Assembly: GCF_023078375.1 (NCBI RefSeq)
Contig: NZ_CP095554.1
Location: 248,001-312,000 of the forward strand
Direction: 5' to 3'
Origin: Roseomonas gilardii subsp. gilardii
GTDB taxonomy: Bacteria > Pseudomonadota > Alphaproteobacteria > Acetobacterales > Acetobacteraceae
Length of the DNA: 64,000 nt
The notes under the pieces: model-generated
What the model saw: only the letters and a program-made list of their open reading frames with translations
Told to the model about the DNA's origin: nothing
The model's database searches: none
Position numbers and translations under genes: made by a program
Shown: one piece after another, positions 8,332 to 16,295 of the stretch
Layout of the letters: every line of letters begins with the position of its first letter
Position numbering within the stretch: position 1 is the first letter of the stretch

Positions 8332-9045
8332 ATGCGCGGCGTGGGCCGGGGGCCGGGCCCCGGGATGGTCCGGATTCTGTTCGGGGCCCTGGCTCTGGCC
8401 TTTGCCGTGCCGGCGGGCCTGGCGATGGCCGGGGAGACGGTGACGCGCCCGGCGCAGGCCCGGCCCCAGGGCGCCATGGGCTCGGTGATCCAGGCCCAGG
8501 CCGGAACGGCGGCCGCCCCCGCCACCGTTCCGCCGGAGGGCGTGCCAGGGGGCATATCAGGGGGCATACCAGGGGGCGTACTGGTCGGGCCAAGGGGTGG
8601 GGCGATGCGGCTGCTGACGCCGGAGGCGCTGGCGCGGCTGCCGCAGCTGCGGGTGGAACTGCCAGGTCATGCTTCCGCCGCGAACGCCCCTCCCCCGGCA
8701 CCGGTGGTGCTGGAAGGGCCTTCGCTCTGGTCGGTGCTGGCGGAGGCAGGCGCGGTGAACCCGGCGCAGCCGCGCGAGCAGGTGCGGCGGGTGGTCCTGG
8801 CCACCGGGCGCGACGGCTATGTGGCCGTGCTGGCGCTGGGCGAGATCGCACCGGATTTCGCGGGGCGGCCGGTGCTGCTGGCGCTGCGGATGGATGGGCG
8901 GGCACTGGACCCGGTGGCCCTGCGCCTCGCCGTGCCGGGCGAGGTGCGGGGTGGGCGCAGCGTGCGCGACCTGGCACGGCTAGAGATCCTGGAACCCGGG
9001 GATGGGCCACCTGGGGCCCCGCACGGGGGTATCGGCCGGCACTGA
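8332..9045 (+). CDS. Secreted protein with oxidoreductase molybdopterin-binding-like domain
   Basis: 237 residues. A hydrophobic signal segment (ILFGALALAFAVPAGLAMA, about 15-33) is followed by a low-complexity linker with a GGISGGIPGG repeat. Then comes a domain of about 120 residues with VVLEGPSLWSVLAEAGA, GRDGYVAVLALGEIAPDF and GGRSVRDLARLEIL. These segments resemble the C-terminal parts of sulfite-oxidase-type molybdopterin-binding domains. The domain is short and lacks an obvious catalytic cysteine, so it may bind rather than catalyse. The 3-base spacing from the Mop-like gene supports co-transcription. Exact function is unknown. Confidence 0.7.
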   Translation: MRGVGRGPGPGMVRILFGALALAFAVPAGLAMAGETVTRPAQARPQGAMGSVIQAQAGTAAAPATVPPEGVPGGISGGIPGGVLVGPRGGAMRLLTPEALARLPQLRVELPGHASAANAPPPAPVVLEGPSLWSVLAEAGAVNPAQPREQVRRVVLATGRDGYVAVLALGEIAPDFAGRPVLLALRMDGRALDPVALRLAVPGEVRGGRSVRDLARLEILEPGDGPPGAPHGGIGRH

Positions 9046-9252
9046 GGAGAGCAAGGGGTGGTGGGATGGAGAATTTCGCGATGGCCGCCCGTTGTTCCGG
9101 TTGAATTCCCGCTCGCCCCCGCCATGATCGGACACGACGCCAGACCAGGGTGCTGGAGCAGGCCCGGGAAGAGCCCAGGCCGTTTCGCCACCCCCGCCCC
9201 GGGATGCCACCGGATGCGCATCACGGGGCCGGAAAGCCGAGGAGAAGGGCCC

Positions 9253-10167
9253 ATGAAGGCCGAGAATGTGCTGCAGACCATCGGCAACACGCCGCATATC
9301 CGCCTCGCGCGGCTGTTTCCGCAGGCCGAGGTCTGGGTGAAGTCGGAACGCAGCAATCCGGGCGGGTCGATCAAGGACCGTATCGCGCTGTCCATGGTCG
9401 AGGCCGCCGAGGCCGAGGGCAGGCTGAAGCCGGGCGGGGTGATCATCGAGCCGACCTCCGGCAATACCGGCATCGGGCTGGCCATGGTCGCGGCGGTGAA
9501 GGGCTACAAGCTGATCCTCGTGATGCCGGAATCCATGTCGGTGGAGCGGCGGCGGCTGATGCAGGCCTATGGCGCGAGCTTCGACCTGACACCGCGCGAG
9601 AAGGGCATGAAGGGCGCGATCGCGCGGGCCGAGGAGCTGGTGGCGCAGACGCCCGGCGCCTGGATGCCGCAGCAGTTCGAGAACCCGGCGAATATCGACG
9701 TGCATGTGCGCACCACGGCGCGGGAGATCCTGGCGGATTTCCCGGAGGGCCTGGACGTGCTGATCACCGGCGTGGGCACGGGCGGGCATATCACCGGCTG
9801 CGCCCAGGTGCTGAAGAAGGAATGGCCGGGGCTGAAGGTGTTCGCGGTGGAGCCTTCGGCCTCGCCGGTCATTTCGGGCGGCTCGCCGGCCCCGCATCCG
9901 ATCCAGGGCATCGGCGCGGGCTTCGTGCCGAAGAACCTGCACACCGATCTGCTGGATGGGGTGATCCAGGTCTCGGCGGATGAGGCGAAGGACTACGCGC
10001 GGCGCTCGGCCAGCGTGGAAGGGCTGCTGGTGGGGATCTCCTCCGGCGCCACACTGGCGGCGATCGCCAGCAAGCTGAAGGAACTGCCGGCAGGGTCGCG
10101 CGTGCTGGGCTTCAACTACGACACCGGCGAACGCTACCTGTCGGTGCCGGAGTTCCTGCCGGGCTGA
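9253..10167 (+). CDS. cysK: Cysteine synthase A (O-acetylserine sulfhydrylase)
   Basis: PLP enzyme making L-cysteine from O-acetylserine and sulfide. 304 residues. The PLP lysine is Lys41 in NPGGSIKDR. The substrate loop is [10 protein letters not shown], the phosphate-binding glycine loop is [10 protein letters not shown], and [10 protein letters not shown] lies near the C-terminus. ATG 9253 follows GGAGAAGG at a good distance, so this start is firm although the frame is open upstream. The 207 bp before it hold no other gene. A full copy of the dispersed hairpin repeat starts about 12 bases after the stop. Confidence 0.95.
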   Translation: MKAENVLQTIGNTPHIRLARLFPQAEVWVKSERSNPGGSIKDRIALSMVEAAEAEGRLKPGGVIIEPTSGNTGIGLAMVAAVKGYKLILVMPESMSVERRRLMQAYGASFDLTPREKGMKGAIARAEELVAQTPGAWMPQQFENPANIDVHVRTTAREILADFPEGLDVLITGVGTGGHITGCAQVLKKEWPGLKVFAVEPSASPVISGGSPAPHPIQGIGAGFVPKNLHTDLLDGVIQVSADEAKDYARRSASVEGLLVGISSGATLAAIASKLKELPAGSRVLGFNYDTGERYLSVPEFLPG

Positions 10168-10179
10168 ACCGTCCCGCGT

Positions 10180-10511
10180 TGCGCTGTCCCCGGGGGCAAG
10201 GCTCCGCCTTTCCCCCGGCCCCCCTATCCGCCAGGACCCTGCGGGCCCTGGACCCGGTTCGTTGGCGCTTGCTGTCGGCCGGATCACGCCGGAGAGCCCT
10301 GCTCTCCGGCGACTGCGGGCACCGCCCGCGCGAACAAGGTGTTTTCTTTTCGGGCACCCCACTGATCCACCTGTTCCCAGGGATCGGGTGTCAGACTGAC
10401 GGCCACCACCAGCACCCACGAAAGCCCGGGGTCCGGGGACCGGCTTCGGTCCCCGGCGGAGAGGGTGTGGGAGAGGCGGCGCCTCTCCCACGGCGGGCCG
10501 CCACGAAGCGG
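10180..10511 (+). repeat. Dispersed multi-hairpin intergenic repeat, copy A
   Basis: Forward copy of a family found six times in full here. In order: a terminal stem (GGGGGCAAGGC / GCCTTTCCCCC), a CCAGGACCC / GGGCCCTGG stem, and an exact CGCCGGAGAGC / GCTCTCCGGCG stem at 10287-10311 with loop CCT. Then come a conserved TGATCCACCTG...CCCAGGGATC segment and the CGAAAGCCCGGGG box. It closes with a GGGGACCG / CGGTCCCC stem and a terminal GTGGGAGAGGC / GCCTCTCCCAC stem. No open frame looks coding. It lies between the cysK stop and the TRIC gene. Confidence 0.9.
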
Positions 10512-10573
10512 AAGTGGCGAGGTGTGGCTGGATGGGCCATGAGGGAGGCCGGAACGCTGCCAGGAAGGCCGAG

Positions 10574-11191
10574 ATGCTGCTGCATGTCCTCTACCTCGTC
10601 GCCATTGTCGCGGAAGCGATGACCGCCGCCCTGGCGGCCGGGCGGCGGCGCATGGACTGGGTGGGGGTCTGCCTGCTGGGCTCGGTGACGGCGCTGGGCG
10701 GCGGGTCGTGCCGCGACGTGCTGCTGGGGCGGCATCCGCTGTCCTGGGTGGAGAATCCGGCGCTGCTCGGCGTCACCGCGGTGGCGGCGATGGCGACCAT
10801 TCCGCTCGCGCGGTTCATGTACCCGCTGCGGCGGCTCTTCCTGCTGCTGGATGCGGTCGGGCTGGTGGTCTTCACCGTGATCGGCTGCAACATCGCGATG
10901 GCGATGGGGCTGTCCGTGCCGGTGGCGATCGTGTCCGGCATGATCACCGGCTGTGTCGGCGGCGTGCTGCGCGACGTGCTTTGCAACGACGTGCCGCTGC
11001 TGTTCCGCAGCGAGCTCTATGCCAGCGTCTCCGTGCTGACCGGCGGGGCCTATATCGGCGGGATGGCGATGGGGCTGCCGCATGATGCGGTGCTCTTCGC
11101 CGCCATGGGCTTCGGCCTCGCGCTGCGGCTGCTGGCGCTGCGCTACAACTGGAACATGCCGCGCTTCATCTACACGCAGGAACTGCACTGA
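10574..11191 (+). CDS. TRIC/UPF0126 family membrane channel protein
   Basis: 205 residues, almost entirely hydrophobic, with about seven predicted membrane helices. The two internal repeats each carry the family motif: GGGSCRDVLLGRHPLSW at about 50-66 and GGVLRDVLCNDVPLLF at about 135-150. This is the bacterial trimeric intracellular cation channel-like family (YadS/YicG), thought to conduct monovalent cations; the physiological role is unclear. ATG 10574 was chosen because the upstream in-frame extension from 10514 falls at the edge of the repeat element. It appears monocistronic. Confidence 0.88.
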   Translation: MLLHVLYLVAIVAEAMTAALAAGRRRMDWVGVCLLGSVTALGGGSCRDVLLGRHPLSWVENPALLGVTAVAAMATIPLARFMYPLRRLFLLLDAVGLVVFTVIGCNIAMAMGLSVPVAIVSGMITGCVGGVLRDVLCNDVPLLFRSELYASVSVLTGGAYIGGMAMGLPHDAVLFAAMGFGLALRLLALRYNWNMPRFIYTQELH

Positions 11192-11237
11192 GACGGGCGG
11201 TGGAACCCGCCCCGCGGCGATGCGGGGCGGGCCCTGG

Positions 11238-13022
11238 TCAGAAGCGGACGATGGCGGAGGCCTGGATGCGGTCGGCCTTGCCACCCTTGGCACCGTAGAT
11301 GTCCTGCGCCTGCAGGGTGCGCTCGACATGGGTGTATTCGATGCCCAGGTCGATCGGCTTCACCGGGCTCCAGATCAGGTTCACCACCGTGGCCCAGATA
11401 TCGCGGTTGATGCCGTCGCAGACCGCGCTCGAGGTGGCGGTGGTGCCGACGCAGCCCGAGAAGTTGCGGACATAGCTCGGGTAGTTCAGGCGCACCCCAT
11501 GCAGGCTGACATTGGAGCGGATCGAGTCCGTCCACTTGTACTGGGCGCCGACCAGCCCGCCCATGACCTCGACCATGTCGATCTCGGTGCCGCCGCCCTG
11601 GGCGTCGGTGAGGCCGTAATTCGTCACGGCGCTGAAGCCGGCGGAGGAACCGTCGAGGTAGCGGCCGAGGCCCTTGCCATAGTTCACGCTGCCAGCGAGG
11701 ACCAGGCGCTTGTTCAGCAGGTTGACGGCGCCGGTGGCACCGACACCGAAGCCGACATCACTGTCGCTGTAGCGCTGCGACGGGATGGTGGCGCCGTTGT
11801 TGCTGATCCGGACCTCGCGCAGCACGCCGCGCAGGGCGGCGAAGCCCCAGTCGCCCTGGTAGAGGGCCTGCACCGTGAAGTCGGGCACATGGCTCATGCC
11901 GAAGCCGGCGCCGCCATTGCTGTCGGGATAGCTGGTGCCGGAGGTGGCGGTGACGTCGCTGTAGCTGTTCTCGACCGCGGCCGAGATGTTGAAGCCGCTG
12001 GTGAAGCGGTGGGTGTAGCGGAGCTGGGCCTGGCGGATGCTGCCGACGCCGACCGCCGTCCAGTCGTTCAGCCATTGCAGCGGCAGCAGCGAGCTTTCGG
12101 AGAAGAGCGAGTTGGACTGGCCGACCAGCACGGTGCCCCAGCCGCCGGGCTGGAATTGGCCGAACTCGGCGAAAGCCTGACGCAGGCGCGGCGTATAGGC
12201 GTTGCTGGTGGCCTGGGTGGTTAGGTCGGTGTTCTGACCCGCGAAGTCCACCTCGATCTGGGTGCGGATCTCGCCGAAGGCCTCGCTGAAGGGCGTGCGC
12301 GTCTCGATGCCGATGCGCGAGCGGCGGGCGCTGGCCTGGAAGTCGCCATCCGAGCGGGCGCCGTTGGCACCGTGGGACAGCGGGATGGAGGAGCCGGTCG
12401 TGGTGTCGGAGCGATTCCGCGGCCCGAAGTCGCCGGACATGTTCAGCTTGGCGAAGCCGTAGAGGCGGACCGAGGTATCGGTGCCCGGAATCCGGAAGGA
12501 GCCGGGGAAGGAGCCGCGCCACTGCGCCAGCGGGTCCTCGCCAGCCTGCGCCTGGACAGGAATGGCGGAGGCCACCTGGGGCGGAGCCTGGTTCGTGGTC
12601 TGCGGGAGGCCCTGGGCCTGCTGGGACTGGACGGAGCCGGGCGCGGTGGCGGCGCCGAGCGGAGCCTGGGGCTGGGCCTGAGCCTGCGTCTGGCCACGGG
12701 GCTCAGCGCGGCGGGCGGTCTGGCGGGCCTCGGTCTCGCGGCGCGCGGCGCGGCGCTGCTCCTGCTCCAACTGCTCGATACGGCGTTGCAGGAGGTTGAG
12801 CTGCGCCTTCAGATCCTCGACCGACTGGGCGCGGGCCGGGGCAGCAGCAAGCAGGGAGGCGGCGCAACCGGCCAGCAGCAGGAAGCGGAAGCCATGGCGG
12901 GCCGTTGACGTTCCGATCCCGGTCCGGACCGGCTCGGGTGAAGTTGAAGTCATGCCGCGGTTATAATTAGCATACTCACTATACGCGTGGCGTTTCGATG
13001 CGGTGTTCGTTCTTTCATCCAT
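11238..13022 (-). CDS. DcaP-like outer membrane porin
   Basis: 594 residues with the start at 13022, which has a clear GGGGG ribosome-binding stretch eight bases upstream. An ATG at 12953 would give a more standard signal peptide start. The signal region is FRFLLLAGCAASLLAAAPARAQ. A short coiled coil (VEDLKAQLNLLQRRIEQLEQEQ) and a Gln/Ala-rich linker follow. The beta-barrel begins at TSVRLYGFAKLNMSGDFGP and ends in a C-terminal aromatic residue (ASAIVRF), as outer membrane proteins do. The coiled coil plus barrel matches the DcaP/porin family that takes up small organic acids. A 20-bp perfect palindrome lies 30 bases upstream. Confidence 0.85.
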   Translation of the reverse strand: MDERTNTASKRHAYSEYANYNRGMTSTSPEPVRTGIGTSTARHGFRFLLLAGCAASLLAAAPARAQSVEDLKAQLNLLQRRIEQLEQEQRRAARRETEARQTARRAEPRGQTQAQAQPQAPLGAATAPGSVQSQQAQGLPQTTNQAPPQVASAIPVQAQAGEDPLAQWRGSFPGSFRIPGTDTSVRLYGFAKLNMSGDFGPRNRSDTTTGSSIPLSHGANGARSDGDFQASARRSRIGIETRTPFSEAFGEIRTQIEVDFAGQNTDLTTQATSNAYTPRLRQAFAEFGQFQPGGWGTVLVGQSNSLFSESSLLPLQWLNDWTAVGVGSIRQAQLRYTHRFTSGFNISAAVENSYSDVTATSGTSYPDSNGGAGFGMSHVPDFTVQALYQGDWGFAALRGVLREVRISNNGATIPSQRYSDSDVGFGVGATGAVNLLNKRLVLAGSVNYGKGLGRYLDGSSAGFSAVTNYGLTDAQGGGTEIDMVEVMGGLVGAQYKWTDSIRSNVSLHGVRLNYPSYVRNFSGCVGTTATSSAVCDGINRDIWATVVNLIWSPVKPIDLGIEYTHVERTLQAQDIYGAKGGKADRIQASAIVRF

Positions 13023-13052
13023 CTGATGATCCCCCTTACCGAGATGGGCATA

Positions 13053-13072
13053 CGCCCCCGCATGCGGGGGCG
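13053..13072. promoter_or_regulatory. 20-bp perfect palindrome between porin and SMP-30 genes
   Basis: CGCCCCCGCA is followed directly by its exact complement TGCGGGGGCG. It lies 30 bp upstream of the porin start and 241 bp before the divergent SMP-30 start. It could be a repressor operator or a hairpin in the porin mRNA leader. No known regulator motif was matched. Confidence 0.5.
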
Positions 13073-13313
13073 GAACACGCGTCACTGCACACAAGATCGT
13101 GAATGCAACTTCTGGTCACCTGCCGTTCGCGCTTCCCCCAAGAACCGGCAGGACGGCTGAAACTCCGGTGTCGTGATGTCACGGCAACCGGAAACACGAG
13201 CGCGACTCCTTCGCAGCGACACGTCTCCGGCGCATCCTGGCAGGATTACGAGAGCTCGCACGTTAACATCGCGAGATCTTGACCTGGCACGAGGGGACAG
13301 GAAGGCCGCCACC

Positions 13314-14183
13314 ATGACCGAACCGAAAATCCGTATCCTGGACGTGCCGCCGGCCACCACCACAGGGGAGAGCCCGGTCTGGGACGCGCGGACGGGGCAT
13401 CTCTGGTGGGTCGATATCCAGAGCCCCGCCATCCACCGCACCGATCCGCGCCGGCAGAAGATCGAGAGCTGGAGCATGCCGTCCGATGTCGGTTCCATGG
13501 GGCTGTGCCGCTCGGGGCGGGTGCTCGTCTCGCTGCGCAACGGGGTGCATGTCTTTGACCCGGACAGCGGCAGCCTGGAGTTGCTGGCCGATGTCGAGCC
13601 CAACCATCCCCGCAACCGGCTGAATGACGGCAAGACCAGTCCGGAGGGGCGCTTCCTCGTGGGCTCGATGGATGACACGCCGGACAAGGTACCAGGGGCG
13701 GCGCTGTATTCGGTCGCCCCCGATGGCAGCCATCAGACGCTGCGGGAGGGGCTGACCATCTCCAACGGCCTGGCCTGGAGCCCGGACGGGCGGACGCTGT
13801 GGCATTCCGACAGCCGGCAGGCGCGGATCTGGATCAGCGACTACGACCCCCGGACGGGGCAGGTCGGCCCGGCGCGCGAGGTCGCGCATGTGGCCAACGA
13901 GACCGGACGGCCGGACGGGGCGGCGGTGGATGCCGAGGGCGGCTACTGGTCCGCGGGCGTTTCGGCCGGGGTGCTGAACCGGTGGCTGCCGGACGGGACG
14001 CTGGACCGGAGCATCCGCCTGCCGGTGAAGTCGCCGACCATGCCCTGCTTCGGTGGCCCGGATCTGCGAACGCTCTACGTCACCAGCCTGCGCAAGGATG
14101 GGGACGGACCGGTCGAGGGCAGCCTGCTGGAGATCGAGGGACTCGGCGTGGCGGGAACGCCGGTGGGCCTCTTCGCCGACTGA
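13314..14183 (+). CDS. SMP-30/gluconolactonase family lactonase
   Basis: 289-residue six-bladed beta-propeller of the SMP-30/LRE-like family, which opens sugar lactones such as gluconolactone or arabinonolactone using a divalent metal. Metal-site motifs are visible: GESPVWDARTGHLWWVDI (Glu near residue 19), NDGKTSPEGRFLVGSM (Asn/Asp pair), ISNGLAWSPDGRTLWHSDS and the final Asp region GRPDGAAVDAEGGYW. ATG 13314 fits the family N-terminus; the frame is open further upstream but that part is Arg-rich and non-conserved. It is divergent from the porin, so uptake and catabolism of one sugar acid is plausible but only inferred. Confidence 0.88.
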   Translation: MTEPKIRILDVPPATTTGESPVWDARTGHLWWVDIQSPAIHRTDPRRQKIESWSMPSDVGSMGLCRSGRVLVSLRNGVHVFDPDSGSLELLADVEPNHPRNRLNDGKTSPEGRFLVGSMDDTPDKVPGAALYSVAPDGSHQTLREGLTISNGLAWSPDGRTLWHSDSRQARIWISDYDPRTGQVGPAREVAHVANETGRPDGAAVDAEGGYWSAGVSAGVLNRWLPDGTLDRSIRLPVKSPTMPCFGGPDLRTLYVTSLRKDGDGPVEGSLLEIEGLGVAGTPVGLFAD

Positions 14184-14186
14184 GGC

Positions 14187-14199
14187 GGGGGGGGGGGGG
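14187..14199 (+). repeat. Run of 13 G
   Basis: A mononucleotide tract immediately after the SMP-30 stop codon, outside coding sequence. Such tracts vary in length by slipped-strand replication and are also a common place for assembly error. Confidence 0.8.
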
Positions 14200-14217
14200 C
14201 GGCCTTTCCCGATCCCG

Positions 14218-14345
14218 CATGCCTGGTGTCCGGCCCCGGTGGAGGCGCTGCCTCCACCGGTCCCCGGACCCCGGGCTTTCGTTGGTCCTGGCGGATGGGG
14301 GGTCCGGGAGTGAAGGCGGAGCTTCCCCCCGGGGACAGAGCAACG
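14218..14345 (-). repeat. Internally deleted copy (G) of the dispersed repeat
   Basis: Reverse-oriented. It keeps one terminal stem (CGGTGGAGGC / GCCTCCACCG), the GGTCCCCGGACCCCGGGCTTTCGTTGG box, and the opposite end (TCCTGGCGGAT, then AAGGCGGAGCTT). The roughly 200 bp containing the central 11-bp hairpin is missing. It lies in the SMP-30/lolA spacer. Confidence 0.75.
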
Positions 14346-14434
14346 CCGGAGCAGCGTCTCAAGCCCTGCATCCACCGCATGTGACGCATCGCCGTCATGG
14401 CGGGGCCCTTTTTCCGCCGCGCTTCTTCCGCCAC

Positions 14435-15100
14435 ATGCGGAGGATGTCGCGACGTCGCCTGCTGCTCTCCGCCCCTTTCCTCCTTGCCACACCGCTGCTG
14501 CCGGGCCTGGCCCGGCCCGCGCTGGCCCAGGCCGCGGCTTTGTCCGCGCGCGATCAGGCGGATCTCCGCCGGGTCGAGGCCTATTTCAACGCCATGACCA
14601 CGCTGAAGGCCCGCTTCCTGCAGGTGGCGTGGAACGGGGCGAGCGCGGAGGGCACGGCCTGGATCTGGCGGCCGGGGCGGATGCGGTTCGACTACGACCC
14701 ACCCGAGCCGTTGCTGCTGGTGGCAAGCCACGGCCAGTTCATGCAGTTCGACCGGGAGCTGGGGCAGCCGACCGTGGTGCCGACCTCGGCCACACCGCTC
14801 GCCTTCCTGCTGCGCGCCGATCTGAAGCTGTCGGGGGATGTGACGGTGACGCGGGTGGAGCGCTCCGGCGGCTTCCTGCGCATCACGCTCTATTCCAGCC
14901 GCTCCCCGGCCGAGGGGACGCTGACGCTGGTGCTGGCGGAGCAGCCGATGGAACTGCGCCAGTGGGTGGTGGTGGACGCGCAGCGGCATGAGACGCGCGT
15001 GACGCTGTCGCAGATCGAGACAGGCGGCCGGTTCGATCCGTCGCTGTTCGAGTTCAACGATCCGCAGTTCATGGAGAAGGAGCAGATGCGGCGGCGATGA
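14435..15100 (+). CDS. lolA: LolA-family outer membrane lipoprotein carrier
   Basis: 221 residues. The signal peptide is MRRMSRRRLLLSAPFLLATPLLPGLARPALAQ, with an Arg cluster like a Tat signal. The mature part has the LolA pattern: DLRRVEAYFNAMTTLKARFLQ, GTAWIWRPGRMRFDYDPPEP, LLVASHGQFMQFD, and a C-terminal SQIETGGRFDPSLFEFNDPQF. LolA carries lipoproteins across the periplasm from LolCDE to LolB. Start is 14435 or the ATG at 14444, three codons later. In many Alphaproteobacteria lolA follows ftsK; here it sits alone after a repeat fragment. A LolA-like protein of other function cannot be excluded. Confidence 0.88.
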   Translation: MRRMSRRRLLLSAPFLLATPLLPGLARPALAQAAALSARDQADLRRVEAYFNAMTTLKARFLQVAWNGASAEGTAWIWRPGRMRFDYDPPEPLLLVASHGQFMQFDRELGQPTVVPTSATPLAFLLRADLKLSGDVTVTRVERSGGFLRITLYSSRSPAEGTLTLVLAEQPMELRQWVVVDAQRHETRVTLSQIETGGRFDPSLFEFNDPQFMEKEQMRRR

Positions 15101-15209
15101 TGGCAGGCATGACGTTTGCTTGGTTCTCCCTGGCGCGTCCGGTGGCAGGATCGCGGGATGACGCCGCGTGCCGCCGGGGTTGGCGGCCGGACCCTGTCGA
15201 GGAGACCCC

Positions 15210-16007
15210 ATGCGCCCGCTGATCGGCATCTCCTGCTGCGTGAAGGCCTTCGGTGTCTTCGCCATGCCCAACCACGCCGCCTCCGCGCATTACCCGGAGG
15301 TCGTGCTGGGACCGGTGGGCGGGGCGCCGGTGCTGATCCCGGCCTCGGGCGAAACGGCGGGGCTGGAAATCCTGCCGCATCTGGATGGAATCCTGCTGAC
15401 CGGCTCGCGCTCCAATGTCTGTCCGGACCTTTATGGCGGGCCGGCGCATTGCGAGGGGACGCCGGAGGACCTGCACCGCGACTCCACCACCCTGCCGCTG
15501 ATCCGCGAGGCGCTGGCGCGGGGGGTGCCGCTGCTGGCGATCTGCCGGGGCTTCCAGGAGCTGAACGTCGCCATGGGCGGCACGCTGGACCAGCGCATCC
15601 AGGACCTGCCGGGGCGGATGGACCATTCGACTCCGGCAGACCAGGCGCTGCCCGGGGTGCGGACGGGCAAGGCGCATGCGGTGCGGGTGGAGCCCGGTTC
15701 GGGGCTGGCGCGCATCTGGGAGGGGCTGGCACCGCCGCTCGCCACCATTCCAGTGAACTCCCTGCACAATCAGGGCGTTGCGCGGCTGGCGCCGGGATTG
15801 GTGGCGGAGGGCTGGGCACCGGACGGCACGGTGGAGGCGGCGCGGGTGCGCGAGGCGGCCGGTTTTGCCTATGGCGTGCAGTGGCATCCGGAATATGACT
15901 GGCGGGAGGATGCGCTGAGCCGGCGGCTCTTCGAGGCCTTCGGCGCGGCAGCCGCGGCCTATCGGCGGCAGCGTGAGTCGCAGGGGCGGTTGCTGGCGGC
16001 GGAGTGA
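15210..16007 (+). CDS. Class I glutamine amidotransferase-like hydrolase (PuuD-type)
   Basis: 265 residues of the gamma-glutamyl-gamma-aminobutyrate hydrolase/peptidase C26 family. The nucleophile Cys is in AICRGFQELNVAMGG near residue 113, the oxyanion Gly in LLTGSRSNVCPDLYGG, and the His/Glu of the triad in GVQWHPEYDW near residues 226-230. The likely role is hydrolysis of gamma-glutamyl amides in polyamine breakdown, but no other puu genes are nearby, so the substrate is open. GAGGAGA lies 8 bases before ATG 15210, supporting this start over an in-frame upstream codon. Confidence 0.85.
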   Translation: MRPLIGISCCVKAFGVFAMPNHAASAHYPEVVLGPVGGAPVLIPASGETAGLEILPHLDGILLTGSRSNVCPDLYGGPAHCEGTPEDLHRDSTTLPLIREALARGVPLLAICRGFQELNVAMGGTLDQRIQDLPGRMDHSTPADQALPGVRTGKAHAVRVEPGSGLARIWEGLAPPLATIPVNSLHNQGVARLAPGLVAEGWAPDGTVEAARVREAAGFAYGVQWHPEYDWREDALSRRLFEAFGAAAAAYRRQRESQGRLLAAE

Positions 16008-16139
16008 CGGCCCCCCCGGACCCTTTCAGGCCCCTTTCCGGCCTCCGCAGAGTCATGCGGCGGGGAACGCCGGATGGGATGGATGCGATGCTCGGCGGAA
16101 CGCGAGCCCTGCGGAGGACGCGTGAGTCAGAAACTCCTT

Positions 16140-16169
16140 TTGCATTCATGGCCTGAAACGGGCTAGAGT
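16140..16169 (+). promoter_or_regulatory. Possible sigma70-type promoter for a small RNA
   Basis: TTGCAT at 16140-16145 and TAGAGT at 16164-16169 are separated by 18 bp. The pair sits in a 520-bp gene-free region and immediately precedes three successive hairpins, so it could start a non-coding transcript. Prediction by eye only. Confidence 0.4.
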
Positions 16170-16172
16170 GTG

Positions 16173-16295
16173 ACCGCTGGCACCTACTCGCGCCAGCGGC
16201 AGCTGGTTCCCCCTACCGGCTCGCCCGACCATGACTCCGATCGGAAGTTATCAGAGTAACGGCGCCCGGCCTCCCCCTTTGGCCGGGCGCCACTC
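16173..16295 (+). ncRNA. Candidate structured small RNA (three hairpins)
   Basis: Three inverted repeats follow one another. CCGCTGGC (16174-16181) pairs with GCCAGCGG (16192-16199). ACTCCGAT (16234-16241) pairs with ATCAGAGT (16250-16257) with one mismatch. GGCGCCCGGCC (16261-16271) pairs perfectly with GGCCGGGCGCC (16281-16291) around a 9-base loop and is followed by a pyrimidine-rich tract. The last stem could terminate transcription. No coding frame fits. It could instead be a leader of the FAH-family gene 235 bp downstream, or the terminator region of the preceding gene. I do not recognise a known RNA family. Confidence 0.4.

Noticed and set aside
16173-16295. A tRNA gene in the gene-free region
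   Set aside because: There is no cloverleaf, T-loop or anticodon arrangement. The three stems are sequential hairpins.
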